Shown: positions 16,402 through 24,907 of the stretch, in pieces
Numbering within the stretch: the stretch's first letter is position 1
Layout: the number at the start of each line of letters is the position of its first letter
Source: Phycisphaerae bacterium
Lineage (GTDB): Bacteria; Planctomycetota; Phycisphaerae; Phycisphaerales; Phycisphaeraceae
Assembly: GCA_030432595.1 (NCBI GenBank)
Contig: JAUIGU010000006.1
Location: 1 to 64,000 of the forward strand
Length of the DNA: 64,000 nt
Direction: 5' to 3'
Made by a program: the position numbers and the translations under genes
The notes under the pieces: model-generated
Seen by the model: the letters and a program-made list of their open reading frames with translations, nothing else
Told to the model about the DNA's origin: nothing
Database searches by the model: none

Positions 16402-17931
16402 TCAGTCGCGGACCGTTTTCCGTCGGGTCCGGCAAAGCACAAGAAGAACCACCGCCACGCCGGCCGGCTCGGGGACCGCGGCGGCGATCTGCCCCGACGG
16501 GTCCCAAGCGCCGTCGATCGTCCACGTCGGGTTCGTGTACGCGTCAGGGTTGCCCTTCACGAACGCATTGTTCGTGTCGTTGTCGAGATTCCGGTCGCCC
16601 CAGAACGCGGGCCAGCTGTAGTCCGGGTCGATCGGATCGTCCGAACCCGCATAGCCCAACCCGAACCAGGGGAAGTCGGCTTCGGGCGAAAAGACATTCT
16701 CGACGGTGTAGTCGGCCGCCTGGTCGGCGGTGAGCTGGTTCGACCAGAAGATCCGGCCGGAAGTATCGATCGGGTCGCCGTTCTCGTCGGTGCTGTTAAA
16801 CTCGGCATAGCGGGTGTCTCGGCCCGGGTCGCCGCCGTTCTTGGCGTTCGGCAATACTTCGTTCGAGTTCCACGCCGTCCAGCCCAACGTGCGGATCGCG
16901 TCGTCCATCTCGGTATTGATCCAGACTGTGCCCGCGTCGGCCTGGGGCTGCTGCCAACCCCACGGCCGCCCCAGCCACATGTTGTTGTCCGACGGGCCTG
17001 TCGCGCTCGCTGCGCTGTCGGGGTCGATCACCGGGTCACCTTGGATAGAGTCGCCCGTGATCCGGCTGTCGAGAAACACGAAACCGTTGGATGTGCGTTT
17101 GTCCGTGCGGGCCGCGGTGATCGTGCCGCCGCTGTGGCTGCCCTCGAGGTTGATCGTCGCGTCCTTGAACACCGCAGTTCCCTGCCCGAAGATAAAGTCG
17201 ACGTTGCCGTTGACGTAGACATCCTCGAAATAGGCGCGCCCACCATCCACATACAGCGTGTCCTGATACCCCAGGAACCGGCTGTTCACGAACGCCTGCT
17301 GATCGCCGGTGACCTTCAAGGCCACGGCCTGCGAGTTGGAGGTCTGGGTCTGGCCGGTGTTGTAGTTGCCCTGCGGGTCGTTCGACTGCTGGACGACGTT
17401 CACGATGTAAGGCGTCGCCGTGCTGTTGGCAAACGTGATGCCGATCGCCGTCGTGTTGTCACCACGCAGTTGCAGAGAAGAGCTGCCCGTGGTCCCGATC
17501 GTGCCGGTCCCCGGGTTGTAGGCCGAGTTCAGGAACGACGTGATGACGACGTCCTCGGGGTTGCCGGTCGGGTTGACGAACGCGATGTTGTTCTTCGAGT
17601 TCACCAGCGACACGCCGGTCACGTTCGCGGTGTCATACACGCCGGGCGCGAAGATCACGCGGTTCGGGGCCAGCGGGCTCGCCCCCGAGGGAACCGCCAC
17701 CGCGCTGCTGTCGCTCAACGCCGAAACCACCGAGCTGTACACCCCGGCGTACCCACCACCCGCGGCGCCTTCGACCCCGCCGTAGCTCGAGTCCACAAGG
17801 TAGTCCGCGGCGAAAACCGCCGGCACCGACACGCCTACCCACAGACCCGCTGCGATGAACGCGCAGCAGAACCGCGGGCAGAGACGAGCGGATGCCTTCA
17901 CACAGTCAAACAAAGCGCTGTTAACCACCAT
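16402..17931 (-). CDS. Secreted pectinesterase with PEP-CTERM tail
   Basis: A 509-residue carbohydrate esterase family 8 protein that removes methyl groups from pectin. A signal peptide ends near AAD43. The right-handed beta-helix domain shows all expected active-site elements: QAVAL (Q201), GYQDTLY with Q223 and acid/base D224, NVDFIFG with nucleophile D245, and LGRPW with R322 and W324. The 21-residue spacing between the two aspartates equals that in characterised bacterial pectin methylesterases. A C-terminal VPEP, hydrophobic segment and Arg/Lys cluster form a PEP-CTERM tail, so the enzyme is probably surface-attached. AGGAG six bases before ATG 17931 supports the start. The upstream region is an unusually AT-rich regulatory stretch. 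Confidence 0.93.
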   Translation of the reverse strand: MVVNSALFDCVKASARLCPRFCCAFIAAGLWVGVSVPAVFAADYLVDSSYGGVEGAAGGGYAGVYSSVVSALSDSSAVAVPSGASPLAPNRVIFAPGVYDTANVTGVSLVNSKNNIAFVNPTGNPEDVVITSFLNSAYNPGTGTIGTTGSSSLQLRGDNTTAIGITFANSTATPYIVNVVQQSNDPQGNYNTGQTQTSNSQAVALKVTGDQQAFVNSRFLGYQDTLYVDGGRAYFEDVYVNGNVDFIFGQGTAVFKDATINLEGSHSGGTITAARTDKRTSNGFVFLDSRITGDSIQGDPVIDPDSAASATGPSDNNMWLGRPWGWQQPQADAGTVWINTEMDDAIRTLGWTAWNSNEVLPNAKNGGDPGRDTRYAEFNSTDENGDPIDTSGRIFWSNQLTADQAADYTVENVFSPEADFPWFGLGYAGSDDPIDPDYSWPAFWGDRNLDNDTNNAFVKGNPDAYTNPTWTIDGAWDPSGQIAAAVPEPAGVAVVLLVLCRTRRKTVRD

Positions 17932-18600
17932 ACTCGACTCCTCGCAAGTGCCCGATGCGGGCGTTCATGAAATGGAAATAACCAAATAGACTAGACTTGA
18001 ATCATCGTCGCGAGTTCAGTTCAGACACGCACAGATACACACGAGAGCAAAGGCAGCATAACATTCTCGTCGAGGGGAAAAAGTCTAGTCTCGTTTGAAA
18101 TTGCGTATATATCTTTATTTTTTGCGTCATGAATTTGATGGCGGATCACACCAAAAATAACATGAAATATAAGGGTTTTCATGAAAATGTGGCCATCGAC
18201 ATGGAAATGGTTGCAACAGGTATTTCGATTTTCCAGCACACAATTCGCGCTCCGTTTCACCCTTCATTAGCGACACGATCCGCATTGCAATGCAACGTGT
18301 CGACCATGACCTCAACATTTCAAACCGCGCCATGACCTGGATCGTGTTCGGCATTTCGAAACACAATCACCGTGGTGGCCCATCGGTCGGTCGCAACAAC
18401 TCCGACAGGTCTAACGTGGCCGATCATTTTGCTACGCGGATGTGCTCACACCGTCAACCAACTGCAAATACCCTCAGCATCTTGCGCATACTTTGCCCTC
18501 GATCACACCAATACTTCTCTGACCACCGCCTAGAATTAATGTGGCGAGAGTGGAGCGTGGCCTCCGCGTGGGTGCCAGGTGGGTGAGGGCTTGAGTTCCT
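17932..18600. promoter_or_regulatory. AT-rich regulatory island upstream of the pectinesterase
   Basis: This stretch is far more AT-rich than the genes around it and holds no credible gene. It contains AGACTAGACT (17988-17997) and its exact complement AGTCTAGTCT (18082-18091), the 12-base palindrome TTTTCATGAAAA (18176-18187), and GCATTGCAATGC (18282-18293) flanked by a further dyad CGACACG/CGTGTCG (about 18271-18303). These look like binding sites for dimeric regulators. The pectinesterase promoter should lie here on the minus strand, but no clear -35/-10 pair was found. Confidence 0.5.
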
Positions 18601-18796
18601 TAATCACGAATTGACGTGCGGCCTTGGACGCGGGTGAATCAGGAAGGAACCTGATTGCACGCCGCCTCCCGCCGGAACCCCCCGAGTGAGTCCCATCCGA
18701 AACGCGGTGACGGCGGGTTGCAAAACCGACGCCGGCCGGGGGTCGTGCGGATCGTGACGACGGTCCCGCCCCGGGTTTGTTTCGCAGCGAGTCCAA

Positions 18797-18856
18797 AGCG
18801 AGCCGGGCCGTGTCGGCCCGGGTTCCGGACACCGGGCCGACACGGCCCGGCTCGCT
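18797..18856. repeat. Perfect inverted repeat with 25-base arms
   Basis: The arm 18797-18821 is the exact reverse complement of 18832-18856, with a 10-base spacer that itself contains TCCGGA. It would form a very stable hairpin or cruciform. GAGCCGGGCCGTGTCGG-type palindromes are frequent between planctomycete genes. It lies downstream of the minus-strand gene 19146-20690. Confidence 0.9.
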
Positions 18857-18940
18857 GAGAAGCGCACACGGTGTTCTTTCACATGTGAATCCGAGGGGCG
18901 TTGTCGTCCCCACAATCGTCCGTGATTCTTGCACGGATAG

Positions 18941-19053
18941 CCGGAACCCGGCGGGTTCCGGACCGGGAGCCGCCGGCTCCCGGCTGAGGCGCGGGGGAGA
19001 CTTCAACCCTACGCCGAAACAAAAAACACAGCCCCGCAACCGCTTGCGGGGCT
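18941..19053. repeat. Cluster of three hairpins after a PEP-CTERM gene
   Basis: Three perfect stems occur in 113 bases: 9 base pairs at 18941-18961, 9 at 18963-18983, and 10 at 19030-19053 (AGCCCCGCAA with TTGCGGGGCT). On the minus strand the last is followed by TGTGTTTTTTG, so it is a good terminator for the gene ending at 19146. The same 10-base arms occur inside a GTPase gene at 28111-28134. Confidence 0.8.
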
Positions 19054-19145
19054 CGGGCGCGAGAAGGCTTCCTGAGTTCCGGGTGACGCGGGCCTCGCAT
19101 GCGGATGCGGGGCTAGGAAGGCGATGGAATGTTGTTTGCTTTCAT

Positions 19146-20690
19146 TCAGGCTCGTCGGGTTCGGCGACGCGCGAGGCCGAGGGACGCGAGCAGCATCAAC
19201 ATCGCGGTGGGTTCGGGCACGTTCTGGAACGTCACGCCCGGGCTGCTGCTGCTGGGCGTGCCGCTGAGCGTGCGGAAGAAGTCGGACAGCGCCTGCTGGA
19301 CGGCCTCGTGGTCCTCGGCGACGAAGACCTCGGTCGAGATCTCGAAATTCAGTTCGATCAACTCGTTGTTCATCACGGTGAACACGTCGTCGAAGACGGT
19401 CTGGAAGTCGACCGCGAGCCGACCGCCGATCGGGTCGGTGCCGTCGAAGAAGATGGTACGTTCGAGTTCCTCGTTGAGGTCCCAGTCGAAGGCGTCGCCG
19501 TCGGCGTCGAAGTTGAAGCCGTAGAACGTGAGTTCGCCGTCGAAGAGCACGACCTCGGCGTTGGTCTCGGAACGGATGGAGGCGAAGATGGAGACGGTGG
19601 CGGAGGCCTCGACGTCGTCGCCGGACTGGGCGTTGTCTTCCAGACCGACCAGGTCCATGAACCCGTCGATGACGAAGTTCTGATCGACGTCGATGGGCGT
19701 GTTGTCCGGGCCGAGGGGGAAGAAGGTGCTGGTGAAGGCGGCCTCGGCGTAGGCGGTGCCGCCGCTGGGTTTGGTGGTGCCCTGGTCGCCGATCTGGTCG
19801 ATCTCGGCCTGGACGCCCAGCGAGCCGCCGCCGAAAGGATTGACGCCGGCGGTGGCTTCGGTGCGCGTGATGGTGGACGGGACGGTGCCGGTGAACTCGA
19901 GCGACTCGATGAACCCGGTGCTGATGCCGCCCTCGACCTCGCCGTCGCTGAACAGCGGGTTGGTCGGCTCGGCGGGGTTGTTGATCTCCATGTCCCAGTT
20001 GGCGCGGACGCTGGAATCGACGAACGGCGGCGGGGTGTCGGGCAGCTTGATCTGCACACCGTGGAAGAACCCGTCGAGCTGGCCCTCGAACCCGAAGTCC
20101 ATGGCGTACTCACCGGGGGCAATCTCGTAGGGCGAGGGCGCGGCGCCGAGCACGTCGGAGAGGAGGACGTAGTCGTTGTTCTGAACGCCCGGCAGGTTGC
20201 CGGTCGGGACGCCGGTGTTGACGATAAACGTGTCGACCAGGTCGGCCTTGAAGCCGAAGCCGGAGTTGCGGTCCATGTAGACGGCCGCGTCGATGGGCAG
20301 GTTGGGCAGGCCCAGCAGGCGGAAGCCGCTGAACGTGCCGGAATTCTGGAGGGTGTTGGTGTAGTCGTTGTCGGGGGCGTCGTTGCCGAAGCTGCCGAGG
20401 TCGAGCGAGAGGTCGGTCTCGTTGTCGAACTGGTCCACGAGCAGGTCGCCCAGGTCGTAGGTCTCGAAGCTGATGCCGTTCCACTCGACGCCGCCGGGCG
20501 AGGAGAACACGCCGTTGGCCAGGTCGTGGGTGACGTCGCCCGGTTCCTGGAAGTCGATGTTGATGATGGTCTCGGCGGCGGCGGGCGTCGCGACACCGGA
20601 CACCACGAGCGCGGCCACAAACGCCGTGATCGTATTCACATACACAGCGGCGGGCCACGCGACGCGGCGTTCAGACTTCAAAGATTTCAT
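19146..20690 (-). CDS. Large secreted PEP-CTERM protein
   Basis: A 514-residue exported protein of unknown function. The N-terminal signal peptide (about 1-40) ends ATPAAAE. The mature part is acidic and beta-rich, with phrases such as INIDFQEPGD and LGSFGND; it may form several carbohydrate-binding-like or adhesin-like domains. The C-terminus has VPEP, a hydrophobic stretch, then RRRTRR, a complete PEP-CTERM tail. Start ATG 20690 is preceded by an excellent ribosome site (AAGGAGGGAG); the longer frame to 20936 has no such site. Single gene with its own intergenic space on both sides and strong hairpins downstream. Confidence 0.85.
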   Translation of the reverse strand: MKSLKSERRVAWPAAVYVNTITAFVAALVVSGVATPAAAETIINIDFQEPGDVTHDLANGVFSSPGGVEWNGISFETYDLGDLLVDQFDNETDLSLDLGSFGNDAPDNDYTNTLQNSGTFSGFRLLGLPNLPIDAAVYMDRNSGFGFKADLVDTFIVNTGVPTGNLPGVQNNDYVLLSDVLGAAPSPYEIAPGEYAMDFGFEGQLDGFFHGVQIKLPDTPPPFVDSSVRANWDMEINNPAEPTNPLFSDGEVEGGISTGFIESLEFTGTVPSTITRTEATAGVNPFGGGSLGVQAEIDQIGDQGTTKPSGGTAYAEAAFTSTFFPLGPDNTPIDVDQNFVIDGFMDLVGLEDNAQSGDDVEASATVSIFASIRSETNAEVVLFDGELTFYGFNFDADGDAFDWDLNEELERTIFFDGTDPIGGRLAVDFQTVFDDVFTVMNNELIELNFEISTEVFVAEDHEAVQQALSDFFRTLSGTPSSSSPGVTFQNVPEPTAMLMLLASLGLARRRTRRA

Positions 20691-21027
20691 GTCTCCCTCC
20701 TTCTTGCGGTTCTCGCTTGTTCTTCTCTCTCGCTGTATCTGATTCCGGCGTTGCGGTTGCGGATTCAGGGCGTATTTAAGCGAATACAAACCCGCGGAAC
20801 GCCAACGCTCGACAGACATGCCGACAAACCGCGTGGTCACGATACCGAAACCGGACACGTTCGTGACGCCCGAAACCGCTAAGGATTTGTCCTTTGGGTA
20901 ATCGCCCGAGTCCGGGTGAATTGATGCGTGGTTCAAAGTCGGATCGGCGGATTAACCGTATCGAAACATTGCCTGCGAGGCGAGATGGATGGGGTTCAAA
21001 ACGAGCGGAACGCCGCGGAAAATGCGG
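20691..21027. other. Intergenic region upstream of a PEP-CTERM gene
   Basis: 337 bases without a gene. It must hold the promoter of the minus-strand gene starting at 20690. Two small dyads are visible: GTATT...AATAC near 20770-20786 and AAGGA-TTTG-TCCTT near 20880-20894. Neither is distinctive. Confidence 0.4.
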
Positions 21028-22479
21028 TCACGCCTGCTCAGGCAGCTCGCAGCGCAGGGCGCCGCTGCCGAAGGTGATCGCGTTCTTGCCCTTGCGTTTG
21101 GATTCGAGGGCCATCATGTCGGCGTGGTGGAGCAGCTCGTCGGGGCTGCGGCCGTCCCAGGGGAAGCCGGCCAGGCCGCCGGAGATCGTGAGCGTGCCCA
21201 GGTCGGCGCGGGTGAGGGCGGGGAACTTGAGCTCGCAGACGGCTTGTTGGAAGCGCTTGGCGATGTTGAGGACGTCGTCGGGGTGGGTCGAGCCGGCCTC
21301 GCGCGGGGAGCCGGCGTCCCAGAAGATGACGGCGAACTCGTCGCCGCCGATGCGCGCAACAACGTCGTGGTCGCGGACGACGGACTGCATGAGGTTAGCG
21401 GTGGCGCGGAGGATGTCGTCGCCGGCGGCGTGGCCGTGGGCGTCGTTGAAGGTCTTGAAGTTGTCGATGTCGAAGACCATGAGCGTGACGGGCTGGCGGT
21501 CGTGCCCGGCGCGCTGGAGGAGGCGGTTGAGGAAGCGGTTGAAGTAGCGGCGGTTCCAGACGCCGGTGAGCTCGTCGCGCATGGCCATGTCGCGGAGTTG
21601 GCGGGCCTGCTGGTCGAGCGCGATCCAGCGGGACAGCCACGCGGCCCAGGGGGCGAGCTGTTCGGCGGTGGCGGGCGGCGCGGCGTGGAGTTGGCCGTAA
21701 TGGTGACCGCGGTGGGCGACGGGCGCGGCGGCGTGGTCGGCGGGCACGTGAGCGTGCTGGGCCACGGCGAAGTCGAGGCCGCTCAGGCCGGACTGTTCCC
21801 GCGCCATCGCCAACGCGAGCACGGGAGCGCGCTGGCCGCCCTCTGCGCCGATGTCGAGGATCGCATCGACCAGGTCGGCGTCGCCGAGCGCACCCGCGTC
21901 GAGGCCGGCCGTGGCGACCCACGGCAGCACAAGCGGCACGGGAAGCGACGGAGCGGCGGCGCGTGGTTCGCTTGATTCGTCCTCCGAAACATCGGGTTGC
22001 TGCGGCGCCGCCTCGTGTGGGAACGGTTGCGGCTCGGCACGATCGTCGGTTTGATGGCGCTCGTGAGATGTTTCCGCGTCCCCGTTGAGGTCGCCGAGCG
22101 TATCGAGCCAGGCATGATCGTCGGCGGCGCTCTCGATGAAGCACGTCGCGCCGTGGTCGTGCAGCCGGACGGCGTGCTCCTCGTCGGCGTCGACGAGGAC
22201 CAGGTGCTCGACGCCGTTGAGTTCGGCGAAGGTCTGCACGGCCGAGTCTTCGATGCCGTGGAGCAGCTCGGCGGGGATGACCACGCGGGCGGCGCCGTGG
22301 GTTGCGACCTCGGCCATGGCGGACAGCGCGCCGGGCAGTTCGTCCACCTCGATCCGCTCATGGAGCAGCCCCCTTAAGCGCTCGGCCAGGCGCGGCGCCC
22401 GCACCACCAGCACCCGCGGCGTGGTCGGCCGTAGCGCCAGCGGCTGGCCGGGCCCGTGGTCGGCGGGCAGCGGGTTCAC
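21028..22479 (-). CDS. Diguanylate cyclase with degenerate receiver-like N-terminus
   Basis: A 483-residue GGDEF protein making cyclic di-GMP from two GTP. The catalytic loop GGDEF at 378-382 is intact and the product-inhibition site RxxD (R369-D372) is present five residues before it, so the enzyme is predicted active and feedback-controlled. The GGDEF domain also shows DELTGVWNRRYF and DIDNFKTFND. The N-terminal 150 residues resemble a response-regulator fold (VLVVRAP...LVLVDAD) but without a clear phospho-acceptor, followed by an acidic linker. The start is GTG at 22479, overlapping the upstream stop by four bases, so the two genes are translated together. No membrane segment: cytoplasmic. 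Confidence 0.9.
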   Translation of the reverse strand: MNPLPADHGPGQPLALRPTTPRVLVVRAPRLAERLRGLLHERIEVDELPGALSAMAEVATHGAARVVIPAELLHGIEDSAVQTFAELNGVEHLVLVDADEEHAVRLHDHGATCFIESAADDHAWLDTLGDLNGDAETSHERHQTDDRAEPQPFPHEAAPQQPDVSEDESSEPRAAAPSLPVPLVLPWVATAGLDAGALGDADLVDAILDIGAEGGQRAPVLALAMAREQSGLSGLDFAVAQHAHVPADHAAAPVAHRGHHYGQLHAAPPATAEQLAPWAAWLSRWIALDQQARQLRDMAMRDELTGVWNRRYFNRFLNRLLQRAGHDRQPVTLMVFDIDNFKTFNDAHGHAAGDDILRATANLMQSVVRDHDVVARIGGDEFAVIFWDAGSPREAGSTHPDDVLNIAKRFQQAVCELKFPALTRADLGTLTISGGLAGFPWDGRSPDELLHHADMMALESKRKGKNAITFGSGALRCELPEQA

Positions 22480-22976
22480 GGCGTGCGCTCTCCGCGCTGC
22501 GGCGGCACCGGGCCCAGCAGCATCGTGACTTCTTCTTCGGTGATCAGCGGGCGCGGCGGCTCGAAGCCCACGGCGGTCCCGTCATTGTTCGGAACATCGG
22601 CGGCTTCGCCCGGATCATCCACGGAACGTGCGCTCTGCTGATGTGTTTCTTTTGTACCGGTGCTCGCGTCCACGGCGTGGCCGTTCATCATCGTCAGCGT
22701 TTCGGCGGCCGGGTCGAACTGCCAGCACGACACGCCGGGGTAGTAGTCACGCACGACGGCGAACAGCTCGCCCGACCGCGCCAGCCGGGCCGGCTCGCAG
22801 CACACCACCCGCCGGGTCCGGCCGCGGATGACTTCGCGGAGCGCGGCGGCGGCGTCCACCACCACCGTCACGCCCAGCCCGTGCTCGGCGAGCGCGGCGA
22901 GCAACCCCGCCGGCGCCGACGCCCCGGGCTCCAGCCACACCGCCGCACGACCGTTCTGTGAATCACGCCGTTCCAC
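22476..22976 (-). CDS. Unknown protein coupled to a diguanylate cyclase
   Basis: A 166-residue protein with no recognised motif. The first 90 residues alternate hydrophobic strands and helices (GLGVTVVVDAAAALREV, RRVVCCEPARLA), like a small alpha/beta or degenerate receiver domain; the rest is acidic and probably disordered. It has no signal peptide or membrane helix. The likely start is GTG at 22976. It overlaps the diguanylate cyclase by four bases (GTGA), so it is probably an adaptor or regulator of that enzyme. The similar N-terminal fold of the cyclase suggests the pair may share ancestry. Confidence 0.6.
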   Translation of the reverse strand: MERRDSQNGRAAVWLEPGASAPAGLLAALAEHGLGVTVVVDAAAALREVIRGRTRRVVCCEPARLARSGELFAVVRDYYPGVSCWQFDPAAETLTMMNGHAVDASTGTKETHQQSARSVDDPGEAADVPNNDGTAVGFEPPRPLITEEEVTMLLGPVPPQRGERTP

Positions 22977-23163
22977 TGCGATAGTTTACGAGCGCCCCGG
23001 ATTCATCGTTCTCGACTTGAGCCGCAACACGGAAAACCCGGAATTGTCTGCTCCGGAGAACCCGCCCAGACCACGCAGCTTCACAGACCGGCATACCCCA
23101 CCGCCCCGCCGCGGCTTGTAGGCCGGGCTCGACACCTTGCCAGTCCGCCGTCGTTCCTACCCG

Positions 23164-23604
23164 TCACCGCCGGCCGAACGCCGCGACGTGGTGTCGCAGT
23201 TCGTGCGAGCCGTCCTCGAAAAACTCCACCGCGATCACGTCGAAACGCACGGGCCGCCCGCCCCACCCCTTGAGCTTGACCAACGCCGACGCGAGGCCCC
23301 GCAGCTTGCGTTGTTTCGCCGCGGTCACGTGCCGTTCCGGGCGGTGATCCGGGTGATGCTTCGTCGTTTTGACCTCGATGATCACGAGCATGCCGGTGTC
23401 GGTCTCGGCGACGACGTCAATCTCGCCGAAGCGCATCGCGACGTTCGTGCCGAGGATGCGGTAACCCTCGGCCTTGAGATGCTTGACCGCCAACGCCTCG
23501 CCGCGGTTGCCCAGCGCGACCCGATCCCCGGTCCGCCGGTCGAGGCGATACGGCAGCACCGCCCTTTTGACTTTCGCCCAGCGCTCACGCCACCCGGAAC
23601 GCAT
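23164..23604 (-). CDS. YraN/UPF0102 family putative endonuclease
   Basis: A 146-residue member of the YraN family, which has a restriction-endonuclease-like fold. The signature is visible: GNRGEALAVKHLKAEGYRIL, then FGEIDVVAE and IIEVKTTKH, giving the expected E...D...ExK metal-binding set. The biological role of the family is unsettled; a part in DNA processing is assumed. Start ATG 23604 is three bases past the stop of the upstream gene at 23608, so they form one operon. The length is slightly above the usual 110-125 because of an N-terminal basic extension. Confidence 0.88.
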   Translation of the reverse strand: MRSGWRERWAKVKRAVLPYRLDRRTGDRVALGNRGEALAVKHLKAEGYRILGTNVAMRFGEIDVVAETDTGMLVIIEVKTTKHHPDHRPERHVTAAKQRKLRGLASALVKLKGWGGRPVRFDVIAVEFFEDGSHELRHHVAAFGRR

Positions 23605-23607
23605 CGC

Positions 23608-24726
23608 TTAGTGCCCGAACAGATTCGTGGTCGGGAACATGCCCGCCTGCTCGAAATGCGCGAGCGCTTCTTCCACGCTGCGGAACCACTTGGTCGCGGT
23701 CTCGGTGATGAACGGCGAGGGGTTCTTCTGCGGGTGCCAGACGACGTAAACCTCGCGGCCGTGGTCGAAGGCGTGCTGCAACTCCCGCTCCACCCCGGAC
23801 GAAAGCCCCGGCGAACCGTCGGGAAGGAGCGGCACGAGCGAAACGATCATGTCGCTCTGCCGGACCATCTGGAAGTCGCGCGCATAGATCTGCCCATCGA
23901 CGTCGCCCGCGATGTCGAGTACCTGGCGCACCGGGACGCGGAGCATCTGCTTGCCGCCCATGAACGAGCCGGGGTGGACCTCGACGAAGTCCTCGCCCTC
24001 ACGGGCCGCCTCGATTGCGCGATCGAGGAGGATTTTTTCGTCCACGTCGCCGGGGTCGAACGCGACGAAACGCTTCGCCAGCTCGTCCCGGAACGCGTCG
24101 ATGACCTTCAACACCTCCGGCAGCTTCTCGACGTGCGTCATCGGGAAGCTCGGGTACACCTTGCGGAACTCGGGCCGGCAGACCAGACGGAACGCGGTCT
24201 GCGTCGTGTCCTCGTGCCGGCCGCGCGAGAGGACGTAGAACTGGTTCGGGATGCCCAGCGCCTGGGCGACGAGCTCCGAGGCCATGATCTCTTCCTCGCG
24301 CCAGACCATGAGGTCCTTGAGCGTGGCGTCGAGGCTGTGGTCACGGGTGAGGCGGGCGTGGACGACCTCGATGTTGTCCAGCAGGCAAATGATGACGTCG
24401 GGCTTGAACTCGTGGAGCTGGTCGAAGTCGAAGGCGCTGAACAGCCCGTGCCGCCAGCGGAAGGTCGCGTGGGTGTTGACGATGACGTTCTTCTGGCCCT
24501 CGCTGGAGCGGATGATGTCCTTCATCGCGGCGCGGCGGAGGGATTTGAGCCGGGCCAGCGGCAGGTCGAGGATACGCCCGGGCCGGACGTCGGGTGCCTC
24601 GGCGTACATCATGTCGCCGACGTTGAAGAGCTGGACGGTCTCCCCCTGGCCGCCGGCGAAGTCGACGACCTTCTGGAGGTATTCCTTCTTGTCCATGCCG
24701 ACCTGGCCGGTGACGATCGCGCGCAT
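23608..24726 (-). CDS. Degenerate P-loop kinase-like protein with deoxyribosyltransferase-like C-terminus
   Basis: A 372-residue cytoplasmic protein. The start IVTGQVGMDKKEYL looks like a nucleotide-kinase P-loop in which the usual GK[ST] is replaced by DKK, so ATP binding is uncertain. The following segments (VNTHATFRWRHG, KPDVIICLLDN) resemble archaeal-type adenylate kinases. The last third (IYARDFQMVRQSDMIVSLVP, then SSGVERELQHAFDHGREVYVVW) resembles the nucleoside 2-deoxyribosyltransferase fold. Such fusions are annotated as AAA-family ATPases; the substrate is unknown. I cannot assign a reaction. It precedes yraN with three bases between. Confidence 0.6.
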   Translation of the reverse strand: MRAIVTGQVGMDKKEYLQKVVDFAGGQGETVQLFNVGDMMYAEAPDVRPGRILDLPLARLKSLRRAAMKDIIRSSEGQKNVIVNTHATFRWRHGLFSAFDFDQLHEFKPDVIICLLDNIEVVHARLTRDHSLDATLKDLMVWREEEIMASELVAQALGIPNQFYVLSRGRHEDTTQTAFRLVCRPEFRKVYPSFPMTHVEKLPEVLKVIDAFRDELAKRFVAFDPGDVDEKILLDRAIEAAREGEDFVEVHPGSFMGGKQMLRVPVRQVLDIAGDVDGQIYARDFQMVRQSDMIVSLVPLLPDGSPGLSSGVERELQHAFDHGREVYVVWHPQKNPSPFITETATKWFRSVEEALAHFEQAGMFPTTNLFGH

Positions 24727-24907
24727 CGGGTGCCTTTCGTGTCGTTCGCTTCAATGCCCGTTGAACGCCGGCGAGTATACGGGGCGGGCCGGGGCGTGTC
24801 GGCGTAACATGCTTTGAAGTCTTGCTTGGGCGTCTCGGCCGCAGCACACCCGCGGCGTTTCGCCCTTCACCCGCCGTTGAACCCTTCTGACCACGGGGCC
24901 ACCCGCC

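Noticed and set aside
18021-18260. A 79-residue frame in the AT-rich island
   Set aside because: No ribosome site, no homology features, and a composition that follows the AT-rich DNA; more likely regulatory sequence.
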